In this document: positions 22,621 through 34,400 of the stretch, in pieces
Layout of the letters: the number at the start of each line of letters is the position of its first letter
How positions within the stretch are numbered: position 1 is the stretch's first letter
DNA from: Cardinalis cardinalis
Taxonomy: Eukaryota; Chordata; Aves; Passeriformes; Cardinalidae
Reading direction: 5' to 3'
Assembly (NCBI GenBank): GCA_014549065.1
Contig: JACDOX010000044.1
Coordinates: 1,922,001 to 1,986,000, forward strand
Length of the DNA: 64,000 bases
Notes under the pieces: generated by a model
Databases searched by the model: none
Told to the model about the DNA's origin: nothing
The model's input: only the letters and a program-made list of their open reading frames with translations
Program-made: the position numbers and the translations under genes

Positions 22621-25600
22621 CCACGCACCTACTTCAAACTGGGGTGAAGAAATAATCTCCCTGCACTCATTTTTACCCTGGTTCCTCCATGATCTCAGCA
22701 CCCTAGATTTTATGTTAGATGAAACAACAAACAGCACATCCCTGTCCATTATCTCCACACCGCTCCTGACTGTCCTCCCACTACATCCTCTCTGTTGTGA
22801 GCCTGCTTGGTCATTCCTCGTACAGAAGCCACTCCTTGAACACCTACGTTTTAAGGACAGGATTCCCTCAGCCTCCCGTGTGCCTTTGTTCGTTTTTTGT
22901 TTTTTACTTCTAGTTATCAAATTATAAGCTTTGTTATGCCATGAAAATCCTCTAATCCATCTCTCCTTGTAAGTCAAGTGCAAGAAAATCTGCAATGCTC
23001 ATAGGAGTTCTTTACTCTGGATACAGCTCACTATNAGGAAACAGTACCATAACGTGGTTCCAAATCCCAGTTCAAAAGCTTGAAGCACAGAGAAATTATG
23101 CTGGAATCNTGCTGAATAGGAGACTTCCAATACATGCAATAGGGTAGCCTAAACGAATGAGCCAAATGTAAATTTCCCCCAGGCCACATTACAACAAGTG
23201 TTAAAACTAACATGTCATGTGGATCTATAAGTTGTGAAAATTTGCTAGTGCTAAAGATTACTTTTAACCATAAACAANAAGGCTGAGGGAAAAATTTTGA
23301 AATTTTGTGATATGGTCTTAAAGGAGGAATGAGGAAAGGGTAAAAAGGTGAAGAAATAATCCTCTAGGCAGAAACTCTATTGTGAAAGAAGATTCAGTGA
23401 TACCTCAAAAGCCACATAATTCTCTCTTTCAATACAGTTTCCTGTTCCAAGCTGGAAAAAGTCTATTATTCAAAAAAAAAAAGTGAAACTGTTAGAAGTG
23501 CCTGCTTTGGTATAAATAACTACAATTCAAGGAATGCACATGAAGCAAATGGTTTCTTTGGGGAACCGGGAAGAAAAAAGGCATTGTTTTCCAAACAGCC
23601 TGAAAAACAACAACTGGCAGGTATTTCCTGTGAATGCCTGTTCTAAAATACTTGGGGAAGAAAATGATAGATTTGAAACTGTATTAAGAGTTTAACATCA
23701 CAAGTCTGGGTAATTAGTGATAACAGAAACAAGGCTAAGAGAGCAGGATCTGGTATCCATGCTGGTGCTTACTGGGCTGTGTATGGGAGATGGNAGGTGG
23801 AAAAAGCTCCTATTCCTCAAAAGAACTGATAGGCTTTTGTCATTGTGGGGGAAAATTCTTTTCCCCTNAAGCTGTTTAGAATAGTCTGATGAGAGCTGCT
23901 TTCTATAAATCTTTACGAAAGGCCTCANTGTGGAATGTGCAAATCCAAGGCAGGACTCAATCACTTCTATACCAATTTGCACTATAGAGCACGTTTGGAC
24001 AACCCTACTAAAAGTATCAATTGTGGGACTTTCTTGGCAGTAACTAAATAAAAATCTGCTCCATATCAGAAAATCTGCCTCTCTCCACAGCAGCCACTAA
24101 ACNGCACCAGGGTGCACTTGAGGACTCTTAGCTGCCTTGAAACATCATGATGTTTGGTAGGGAATGAGCTCCCAGCTGGTGTCGCTTCCTGGTGTGGCCA
24201 GACTGTTCTGTGTCTAAAAGTTTCTGATCTCATAACAAAAGAAAGAACTTTTACATATTAAGCCAAGAATGTGTCAGTAGATTTAAAGTCCTGGGACACA
24301 TTTCTGTCCTAGTTCTGAAACCACCATGAGATTCATCTTCCACAGCTGCCTTAGGCACCACAAGTTAGAGAAATAGTTGTGGAAACCTCAAGCATATCAT
24401 GGGCTGGCTGTGCCGTGATGTGTGATATGCTTTGCCTCAATTCAGCTCCATTGTTAGAATTTCAACAAAAATTGTAAACCTAAATAAGGCTCAGATTTTA
24501 AGCACAAAGCTGGTATATCCTGGGACAGTGCTTCATAGAGAAATNCACTGTTGAAGTAGCAACATTTCACACACTCTTCTGCCCCTTGACCCTTTCCTTT
24601 GTGTCAAAAGATTGTCTTTGTTCTTCCAATAAATACATTGCTTGTGATGATTTCATTGTGCTAAGTTGTTTTCTCAGTTAAGGATATCCTCCTCCACGCT
24701 GGGTATGGATTTCTACCTGCCAGCAGATTTGTTTCCTACCTAAAGATGCCTGGTTTTTAAAATGCTCATATCCATATCCTGCTTGTAAGTGACTAAGTAA
24801 AAAGAGAAAAAAAACATCTCTATGAGCTGGCAGTGTGAGACAGTCTCTCGTGTCACACATTCTGGACTGTAAAAAATTATTCTTTAACACTTAATGGTCT
24901 TGAAAAGCTATTCCTTATGCTGCAGTCTTAAATTTACAGTAAATCATATTTTCAGTATTTCTCTTAGTCATATTTAGCAGCTATGTGCTAAAGACAACAG
25001 AAATCTTTGAACCTCTTTACAATTGGTATCCTCAAACATGAACAAATTTGTTCTGCACTGTATTAAAGTTATGCATTTCACGTAGGAAATTGATCCATCA
25101 AAATTACAACATAGGAAGNGTGCTTCAAAATCAGCTTAGTGCAATAACCATTAAATACAGCCATAGTTTATGACTATCAGCTTAGCAGTCTTTTAAGCAC
25201 TAGATATNTGCCATCCAGTTGGAGGATGTGTCACTGCTTTCACAAAGAACATTTACTGCCTGTAGGGGTTTTTTTATTCCTCATTTTTAAGCTATGTGAA
25301 ATTTAATTCTAGATTATGACTAGACAAAGTCTGGTACTTGAGACAGAAGGAACATGGACCTGAACATGACATTTTATGCCACTTAACCTTCTAGCATGAT
25401 GCTAATAAAATTAACACTCCCTGTTATTAATGGGCATTGCCTGATTTGTGTGGTTTGCATTGCTCAAGTGCTTTGAAACACCNGTGTGACCATCACTGGA
25501 TAGTGGCAGAGGAAATGGTCTTCACACAAATTGAAGCTTTGCATTTTTCTGCCTTAATACAAGAGCGTGATTCAGCAAATAGAGAATTGGCTGCTAAAGC

Positions 25601-27121
25601 CAAGCTGCACAGGTTGGAGGAGTGCACACTCACTGACCTGCCTTGCCTAACACTCCCTAAGTCACAGGTGCAGGAGATGTGCTCAGGAGAGAGTTTAGTA
25701 GGGACATAATCCAGTGCAGAGNCAGGAATCAGATTCAAGGAGGTATTTTGGACCAAATGCCAATAGATGTGAGCACTGAGGTAGCACACGGATGTGAGTA
25801 GGAACACTTCTGTACTGAGATTTATGAATACATAATGGCAGCAAGAAAAAGTCTACAAGACAGTTTTCTAGAGGTCTAATTAAGTAAGGAGTGTAGTTTA
25901 GAGGGAGACTAGAACCAAGTGGAAACTGAAGCTTTGTTTTCTCAAGTAATGAAAATTCAATAGGATTTACTATGCACAGCTACAAAATCACAGTGATTTT
26001 CACATGGGTCAGAAAGAGAAGGCAAACTCCACCCACATTTTTCACCAGTGTTTATCTTAGCTCACTGAAACTTGTACATTATTTTGTTTCTCAAAACAGA
26101 TCCTATTATTAGTAAAATAACTTAGGAAAATCCATTTTTTTCAGCACCCCTAAGTTTGTAGGCTCATGGAACCCAGACTGAAATTAGGGAAATAAAAGAA
26201 GATAAATAAGATGTTCATAGAATTTATCCATTTTTATCACAGTAGGATGATTTGATGTAGTTGATTAAAATTGGAATTAACCTGCCATACAAGAAAATTT
26301 TCCTTCAATTCTAGTGGACAAGTATGAATCCATCACATGTGCATCCTGTCTTATTGGGAAAGTACACACTGGAAAACTACAACAGCTGCACCTCTTGTTA
26401 AAAAATAGAAATGCACCAACAAAATGATGAAGTTACCTCCAGTCCAGACAGCAATAAGAATCTCAAAGCTCACCTCACATGCTAATGTTTGCAAGAATTT
26501 ATTTGAATCATGGCCAGGGGGTTGACACTGGAAGGCACAGAGGGAAAAGTGGATGTGACAAGGAGAGTATTTCAGGGGAACAAGCAAGGTTCCTTGTTCT
26601 GGAAATTAAAGCTTCTGCACTGAGCCTTATGTGGCTAAACTCAGTTATAGCGTCAAGGGGTGAGAAGGGATGATGCAGGCTAATGGTACAACTTTTATAT
26701 TGCTTTCTATTTGGAGTCCAAAAATTTAGTTGGGAAAAAAGATCAGAGCTTTACATGTCTTGGAAAGGAAATGGAATGTGGGCAGAGAGGTGTGTGGGCA
26801 GGGAAAGGGTCCAAATATGAATTGCTGTAATAAAGTTAAGAAACAGTTCATTCAAGGTTCTACTGTGTTGATTGGCAGCAGTCCTGTGTTTACAGCATGT
26901 GGTGAGGCTTGAAATTAAATAGACTCCAATGACAGCAATTGGAAAAGGTTGTTCAAGCTTAAAACAAAGATAAAGCCATTACACTCTATCCGGAGGAAAG
27001 TTCAGGGGGGAAAAAGGGGGATGAGAAAGCAAGGTAAGGAAGAAATAAAATCACAGACACGGATTCTCAACCTGAGGAATTGTTTTCACTCTGCCTTTAT
27101 AGGGACTTTGTTGGACTTTGA
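22621..27121. other. Long single-copy stretch, no gene seen
   Basis: Contains only short unrecognised frames. A 16-bp palindrome with left half AAACATCA lies at 24140-24155; one this long is expected about once by chance in a window of this size. Poly-A runs occur near 23471. No transposon family is recognised in this 4.5 kb. Confidence 0.5.
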
Positions 27122-27138
27122 TTTTTTTTTTTTTTTTT
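27122..27138. repeat. T17 homopolymer run
   Basis: Seventeen consecutive T. No LINE or SINE body is recognisable on either side, so I do not call it a retroposon tail. Confidence 0.85.
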
Positions 27139-27502
27139 GCAGCACTGCTATAACTTGCAAATACTATTGTCATGGCTAATACCTAGTTACCAGGTACCAG
27201 AACTGCTTCTTACACTATTTTTCCCTATTTTCCGCTTTCTTAAATATATTTTTCCAGGAGCACAGCTGTGCCCTGCAGTAGATCCATTGGAGCTGGCTGG
27301 CAATACCTGTGTCCAATACAGCTCAGCCCCACCCCACAGAGGGTGCAGCCTCTGCAGCCCTCCACTGGCAATGCCTGGGCACCTGTGCTCAGTACTCATG
27401 AAATTTCAGTGATAAAGCCATAATTAGAGCATAAACCTCCCACCCCCAAAACCAGAAAAACAAACCAACAGAACGGCCAAACAACAACAGTTAAAGAGAG
27501 CA
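27139..27502. other. Single-copy sequence, no gene seen
   Basis: A G+C-rich patch at 27260-27400 holds opposing short frames with no recognised product. Confidence 0.45.
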
Positions 27503-27620
27503 CATGCCAAGGGACAGAAACACATTTTTATATATGTGTGATATGTAACAAATAAAAATGAAAGATTAGCATGTATCAAAGGACAGAAACTCATTCATAT
27601 ATATATGTGTATATTTATGT
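27503..27620. repeat. Imperfect 68-bp tandem duplication with TA tracts
   Basis: CATG..CAAGGGACAGAAAC at about 27503 recurs as CATG..CAAAGGACAGAAAC at about 27570. Each copy is followed by a TATATATGTGT-type tract. The copies have diverged, so the duplication is not recent. Confidence 0.65.
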
Positions 27621-28659
27621 GTTCTCCCTCCAGCACCTCCTGCTTTTCCCATGCATGACTGCTTACACTCAATATTCCTCCTAATAACTTAAAAAGGAAC
27701 ATCTTAACACATTTCCCATTGATAAGAGACTGAGGCAAAGCAATTAAAAATGATAACTGCAGGTGACAATCCTGCCTCTTGGCATTCAGGGAAATGTCTT
27801 CCAAAGGCTTTTTAAACATCTCCCTGTGAGCCTCAGTCTTGGTGGGGGGAGGAAGGACTCACTGCTGGCAGTTTCTGTGCTTGCCTCAGGCAGGATCCAT
27901 TCCCATACTCAGTGCAAGCACAGCCTGCTCTGCAATAACCCCAAACCCAAACACACCCAGTGCAACCCAAGTCCCTCTGGACATAAATTTTACTTTCACA
28001 TCTCCAGCCTGCCGCCGGGGCTGGTAGGAGCCTTGTGTCTACACTGAGGATGTGCTTCCAGGGGGTGGTGACAGCTCTCAGAAGAAAGCAGTGGCTGAAA
28101 GGGGAGCATGTCAGGGGGCCCTGTCTGACATGGACCTTAGCAGCATGGGAGAGGTTGCAGGGACGGTGGAGGGAGTCAGTGCAGCCTGGCAGGGGATGGG
28201 GCAGCCAGCATTAATTCTCACCCTTAGACAGAGCCTTCCACCAGCAGCTCAAATCAAAAAGAAAAGTTTGCTTTTAAATCATAAGCTGCATGGTGTTGAA
28301 AAAAATCTCCGCTATAAATAATGCAAATTACAATACAGCAACATCTGAAGTGGACTACGAGTAATACACAACTCTGATCGAAACAAAAACTATTTACCCC
28401 AAACTGCTTACACACAAATCAGGACTTTTTGATACCAAGTTCACCTTCTGCCTTGACTGTTTATGTGTTTTATTGATTTGTTTCAAACTTTGTTTGGGGA
28501 CTGCTAAGAAGTTGCAGTAAAAAAATGTTGTAGAGATCAGAAACACCACGTGTGTTAAATAACCAAGAGCACCTCTTGAAGCCTCAGGAGCAGCCTAAAA
28601 AATAATGTGAACATTTCCAAATGTTAAGTTTCCTATTTCTATAAGTAGGAAATGCAAAT
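27621..28659. other. Single-copy sequence, no gene seen
   Basis: G+C-richer between 27840 and 28230 with overlapping unrecognised frames. An ATGCAAAT octamer lies at 28321-28328. Confidence 0.45.
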
Positions 28660-28760
28660 TGAAGTCAGAGATTGCGGCCAGTGTGTCGTTAAGAGCTGAA
28701 GCTCAGCCTTTACGCGTGGATTAACTTGTGTGATTGATCACCCACATCAGAGAAGTTTTG
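28660..28760. promoter_or_regulatory. Possible conserved element with PBX/HOX-type site
   Basis: Directly preceded by an ATGCAAAT octamer (28652-28659). The block keeps several CpGs (ATTGCGGCC, GTGTCGTTAAG, TTACGCGTGG) in A+T-rich surroundings and contains TGATTGATCA (28731-28740), a PBX/HOX or MEIS-type core. The call rests on motif content. Confidence 0.3.
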
Positions 28761-30255
28761 CTTCTGTCATGAGCCAGCTTCATCACTTACAGAATTCATC
28801 TCTGCTTGAGTGAGAAAAATGCCAATGCACAGGTAACAGCTCAACCCAGCCACACTCTACTTTTCTTTCCACACTCTGGAAAGAAAGCAGGCAGTGAATG
28901 NGAAGGCAAGGGCAGCTTTCAGACAGAAAGACCTGGATTCCCAGGATTTTGCATTGCTCTGAGTGATCTCACAGACAGACTGGGCTGGGCAGCCGTGGCT
29001 GCAGAGGATACACACTCCCGCATTTGTCCCACAGACACTTGCTGGCTGAAGAGCAGCGAGCTTTATTAATCCAGCCTTGAATGGAGAAGTCTGAGTGCTG
29101 TTCCTTTGTCCTTTTTTCCCCCGGTTTTTGTTTGTTTGTTTTTCCAGGGAAAATACCAACACAGATCTAGCATTTGTAAATAAAAATCATTGTATTAAAA
29201 CAGTAAAGGCTGGTGGTTTTCTGGGGTTTGGTCTGAGAATAGGGGGAGTTGGCAGTCATTTGAAACATAATATCTTTCAGAGATGCTCTTGAAGAGTACT
29301 ATTATGAATTGGCCTCTGATGATTAGTGAAGTAAATCTAGGACTTAATTGTTTTTAAAGAGTAGCAGCACAAATTTCACTAAGTTTTAGGGTCAGGGCAT
29401 ACTAGAAATATGGACTTGTTCTATTACAAAGCTCAATCAGAACAAACCAACAGTTTGTTGTGGAGCAAAACAACCAGTATTTTTAAACACAGACTTCTGG
29501 AAAATTAATTGTAAAACAACTTCCAAAACACATATATGCTCATATATGCAAATCAAGTGGTGAATTCTTCATTAAGTGCAGAAAACACTCTCAACAGGGA
29601 AACACTACTAGTGATAATGAATAAAAAACACACTAAAGCATATTTCAGAGACATAATGGAAGTGCAGATTTGAGTGTGGCTCACATTGCCACATGCAGAA
29701 AGCCAGACTGAGTCCCAGACTACCAGACTGGTAAGATCTGAACAGGGCTAAGATAATATCTCAAGGTTGCAAGGGAAAAAAGTGCATCACCTATTGGCTA
29801 TCATCTTTAGACAGCATCTGTTATAAACCAAAACAGCTCTGTAAGGAGCTTCAAATAAGCTTCCTTTGCCCCAATGGTGAAACACAGGAGAAAGGGCAGG
29901 AGAAATTGTACAATAATCTGGAAATATGTGGGAAAATAAGCAATTAAGGATAAGAAGCAGGTGTCAGTCACTGGTTGTGCCATCAGTTTTTTTCTGAGCA
30001 TGTGTTAGAGCTCTATGTGTCATATCAAGCATCCCTAAGTGTTTTGCTTGGCTAGAGAGTATTAAGGACAGAAATTCAACTATGAAAATAAAAATCATGG
30101 TCCATCCTGAATAATAATAAAAAAAAAACCCTCAAGCAATCCAGATTCACCAATGTCTGGGCACTTTCCAGACATTTTCTGTTGCAAACCAAAAGGAAAG
30201 AGGACTTTGAAAAATGTTACCAGGAAGAATTACAGGAGTGGTAGTTCGGATCATT
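28761..30255. other. Single-copy sequence, no gene seen
   Basis: A third ATGCAAAT octamer lies at 29546-29553. A T-rich patch with GTTTGTTTG units is near 29127. No transposon or exon is recognised. Confidence 0.5.
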
Positions 30256-30285
30256 GGACGCACCCTCCATGGACACACCCTCCTT
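30256..30285. repeat. Two-copy 15-bp tandem repeat
   Basis: GGACGCACCCTCCAT (30256-30270) is followed directly by GGACACACCCTCCTT (30271-30285), with two differences. The short CACCC cores resemble KLF-type sites. Confidence 0.75.
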
Positions 30286-33200
30286 TTAGGGGAATAGAAG
30301 GGCTAACTCTAGAGGTTTTTTTCCTCTGGCAAAACCTGGTGCAGGTAACTCCATGCTGACTCTAATTTTTCACCATAGTGCCAGCTGGACCTTGGTAACA
30401 ACAGCTCCTTTTTCAGGGAGCTTTGGGAGACACCTGTCAGAATTAGTCCTGCAGGCACAGATTGTGACACTCTATAAGATGTCCCAGGCTCTCTAGCACA
30501 TCAATTGCAACTGCAGAGCAGTTATTCTTAAAAGGCAGGTAATTATTTAGCAATTTGTTGAAGGCAAAGAACAAGTAGTTGCTTATTTTCCTTATAGACC
30601 ATAAAATAGTGCTTTAGGCAAAAAGTGTGATTTGCCATTAATTTCTAGCTCAGTCAGTGTGAAATATTTGCAGTACAAAGTGAATATAGACCCCTGTCAG
30701 AGTGCAGTTTTTCCTCCTGTCTGTTTAAAGATATCAGAGAGGAAAGTGCAAAGGAGCAGTGCCCCTAAGGAAGGCCAGATAAACTCTGCTCACATAGAAA
30801 AGAGCCTGGACAATAACGTAGTACCAGCCCTTCAAGCCAATCTCTTGCAAGGAACTCGATGTTAAGGCTTGAAATGGGAAACTGAAAGAGGTCACTCTGC
30901 TTTTATTGAGCTTCTCCTTCATGTCAAACCAGCAGGTTGTGTGTTCTGCTGCTCACGGGTCACTGGGAGCCTATCACAAAGCCTCTCTGTTTGGATGCCA
31001 TCCCCCAAACCTCACCAGCCAGCAGAGCAGAAACACTAAGGTAGAGCTACGTCCAAAAAGCTTCCCAGCACAATAGGTGCTGCTGTCATGGCAGGACAAT
31101 AAAGTGGATTTTATGCTGGTATATTTTTCTCATCATATGCATGACAGAAAGTCTAATGGGCCTTACTAGTTTCTTAGTGGCTTTTAAGGCCCTATAAAAT
31201 AGCCTACTATCAGTTTGATCTGTGTTCTCAAGATGTCTGCCTGAACATCAGAGAACTCCAGCAGGAGCTGTGTTTTTATTCCCCCAACCTGCAGGGAAGA
31301 GATAAGCTAATTAGCTGAGAAATGAGAGAGGGAAACTATTAGCATCACAGAGGTGAAAACAAAGGCACTATGAGAATTTATAGATGGGGAAGACCAACCC
31401 CATGTACTGCTCTCTAAGGTCTGGAGGGGTTTTGTTAACATACTCTTTATTTTCCAGGGGACGGCAGCTCCTGCCAACAGTCCTGATAAGAAGGGTCTCT
31501 TAATATTGGTGGAGAAACACTTTGTCCTTCAATAGTCTACTTGCAGTTGGGTCTCTGACTTTATGTACTTTCAAAAGGAGCCTAGTTCTAGAGGGCAAAA
31601 AGATTGTACTTCAAAATTACTGATGACAGAAGCTACAGACAGATTTAACAAGTGGAAGGGGAGATGTTTCTCTTCTGACCAATACATCATGTCTGGCCTC
31701 TGAAGTCAAACCCCTCTTCTTTCTCAGCAGCCTAGGACTGTCCCATGTCAGTCCCCCCCTTTTGGGGGACTGGTAGATCCTCTCCATTTCCCTGTATCCA
31801 TTGTTATCCTTGATTCAGGACAAAGTACAAAGCACATTAGTTTTTTTCTTTCTCTGTCTTGGTTATACTGGTCTGGCCAACTGCAGCAGAGTCCACAGAA
31901 ATAGTACTTCAAGAACAGAGGACAGATGGATTTCATAATCTTTTTGCAGCATAACTCACAAACTTAATTCTTGGAAGACAAAGAGATTGAGTTCTGTTTT
32001 CAGTTTTGCCCAGATCCAGATTCACTGTCTTGCTTCCACCCAATAAATAACTTATTATTGAAAAGATGCAAATAGGCAAATCAAAACCATAGAATTTGAA
32101 TAAGTCCACCCAATATTTCACACAAACCAATCACATATTTACAAAATCAGCTACCAAACACTTTATTTTTCACTTCTTCCCTGAGAGTTATGGCTATCCT
32201 CAGGACATCTCCTAGAGAGACACCCTTGGCTTTAAACACTGCTAGACGTCAAGGCTGAAGGTGAGAAGGAACAGAGAGATTGGAGCAGACCTTGTTCACC
32301 TAATTTCCCTCAGAAGTTTTGTTCCTAGCTCTGACCACAGTTCTGACTGAGGAAATCACCTTTCTCATCACATCTCCTGATACATCTCTTTCCTTAATTA
32401 CTTTCCAGAAGGTTCCAGACCTCTAAGGGAGAGAGTTCTGCCAGACCTGCTTCAGATTCTCTAACAGCACTTAGCTGTGACTATTCCCATGTTCTCTTCT
32501 TGCTGCTGAAGCAGTTCTCTTAGTTTCTCCTCATCTCACAGCAGATGCATTCCCATTAATAGGTTAAGTACCAAACTCGCTGATTTTAGCAATTTAAAGG
32601 AACTGCACTTCTGAATGAATAAATCTTTTTTATTTCCTGCAGATTCTTTTCTGGAAATTTCTCTGCATAACAACAAAATGAATGCAACCATCAATTTCCA
32701 CTAGANGTTCTTTTAAATACCTCCCCTTAGAGAAGCTGAGCTTTCTCCAGGGCCTCTTCCTAGAATCCCTCTTGTCTTCACATGGTCCCACAAATGGAAG
32801 TGACCATCCAGGGAGAGCCATGTTCCAGAAGCCAGTTCACACAGGCAAAGACGCTGTTTTGCTGCAATAGTGAGTTCAACCACCAACCTACAAATCCACC
32901 CCGCTTGTGCTTCGGGCTGAGCACGTGTACAAGCACTGTCAGTGTGCATGAGACTGTCTAGCTCAGGGAGGCAATTCCAGGTTAGTTTTTCTCCTCCATG
33001 ATGGGTACTCCCTGTGTTATTGTACACAACAAACCCCTGCAGCCTGATGAGACAGGGCACAGGCAAAGACCCACAGAAAGGGAGAGACAGCTCTGTTTAC
33101 CCAAGGTACCCAGGTCAGGAGAGATGAATATGCATCACCAGCAGCCTTTCCTGGTGCACCCAGGCCATTTTCAGGACAGAAAACACTTGTTGTAGTACCT

Positions 33201-34400
33201 AAACATATGTATTACAGCAGTACCTGGCTCTGTCACAGACATCTGGGAACAACCTGACTTCTTGCACTACCCACCCCTCTCCTATGCATTACAGTGTAAA
33301 GACACGGGATTATGTGGCCCAATGTCCTACAATAGTCCCTTTGAAGAACATGGAAAAAAAGTAGAGTTAATAAAGCTCTCTCAATACCCTCCTGAAAAGG
33401 CAAAGTTTTTCAGCAACTATTTAAGGAAACGCTGCTTCTGTTGACTCGTACTTTCACTAAACAGATATATATTTACATAAACATTTTGTATATTTACTGT
33501 TGGCCTTGAGAGACATAATACACGTGTCACTGAGGTCAATAACATTTTAATTCTAAAGATTTTTTTTTTCCTCAAAGCCACCTGGGAATGGTTAAAACAG
33601 GATATGGGGCTTTTATTCCTGCCTGCCTTCACGAAGGCAGCTCTATTCTCTGCTGTACACACGATAGTTGCTATGCATACTGATAGAGCCCCAACAATAC
33701 CATTCTGACATTCAAGCATTTCANGCTCTGTGCAGGACAGCCTGTTTGTATTTTTAAGCTTGGCTCTTGGGCCAAATGCAAAGAGGCTACTGTGTGACTC
33801 TGAGCTTATCTTCTGTACTCCCATCTAAAAAGTTAATGCTTGGGTGTGTCAGGTATCACCTGGGGATTTAAGCAAGAGGCTTTTTGCAGTTAACCCAATC
33901 CTATGACCTGCTCTGAATTACCTTTGATTTGAAGGCAGTTTCGTTAAGTACCCAACTGCTCCTTCCATTAATTGGAATCAAATTCTCCTGAAATGTGGGT
34001 GCACAATAATTCTTATTTTACCTCCTTAATGGCTCTATACATACTCTGTTACACCTTAGAGCAGAGGTATTGGTGAGACACAGGTGGAGAAGATTGTTTT
34101 GTTGTGCTCNCCTTCTTGGATCTGATTTTCTTTGTTGAGTGTTTGCAGAACATCAGCATCTGGTTAATCTGGCAGTTGTCTATATGGAGGTTATGGAGGT
34201 TAGTCCCTCCTTGATAATAGTGCCTTATCATCAGACAAACAGTTTATTCATTACTGGTTTCTGTTTTACCAATATTATGATCACACTCATTTTTGCTCAT
34301 CTTGCAGCATCTGAAAGAGGAGGGTAATAGCCACTAGCTTTGTCTCGTTTCTCATCATTTCTGATTGAAAAAGTGGTATGCAACTAGTGTAAAGAGTGGT
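30286..34400. other. Long single-copy stretch with one C/G hairpin
   Basis: CAGTCCCCC (31749-31757) and GGGGGACTG (31764-31772) form a perfect 9-bp stem over a 6-base loop. A patch near 33890-34010 carries TTTGAT and ATTAATTGG cores. Frames are short; 33417-33824 minus is the longest at 135 codons and is unrecognised. Confidence 0.5.

Noticed and set aside
24140..24155. 16-bp perfect palindrome
   Set aside because: One palindrome of this length is expected about once by chance in a window of this size.
26997..27020. Polypurine tract like those before a retroviral 3' LTR
   Set aside because: No LTR-like sequence follows; a purine-rich run alone is common.
27336..27360. CTCF-like CCACAGAGGG core
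   Set aside because: It is one base short of the required core spacing.
32256..32600. Possible old LINE relic
   Set aside because: Composition looked repeat-like but I could not match any ordered landmarks.
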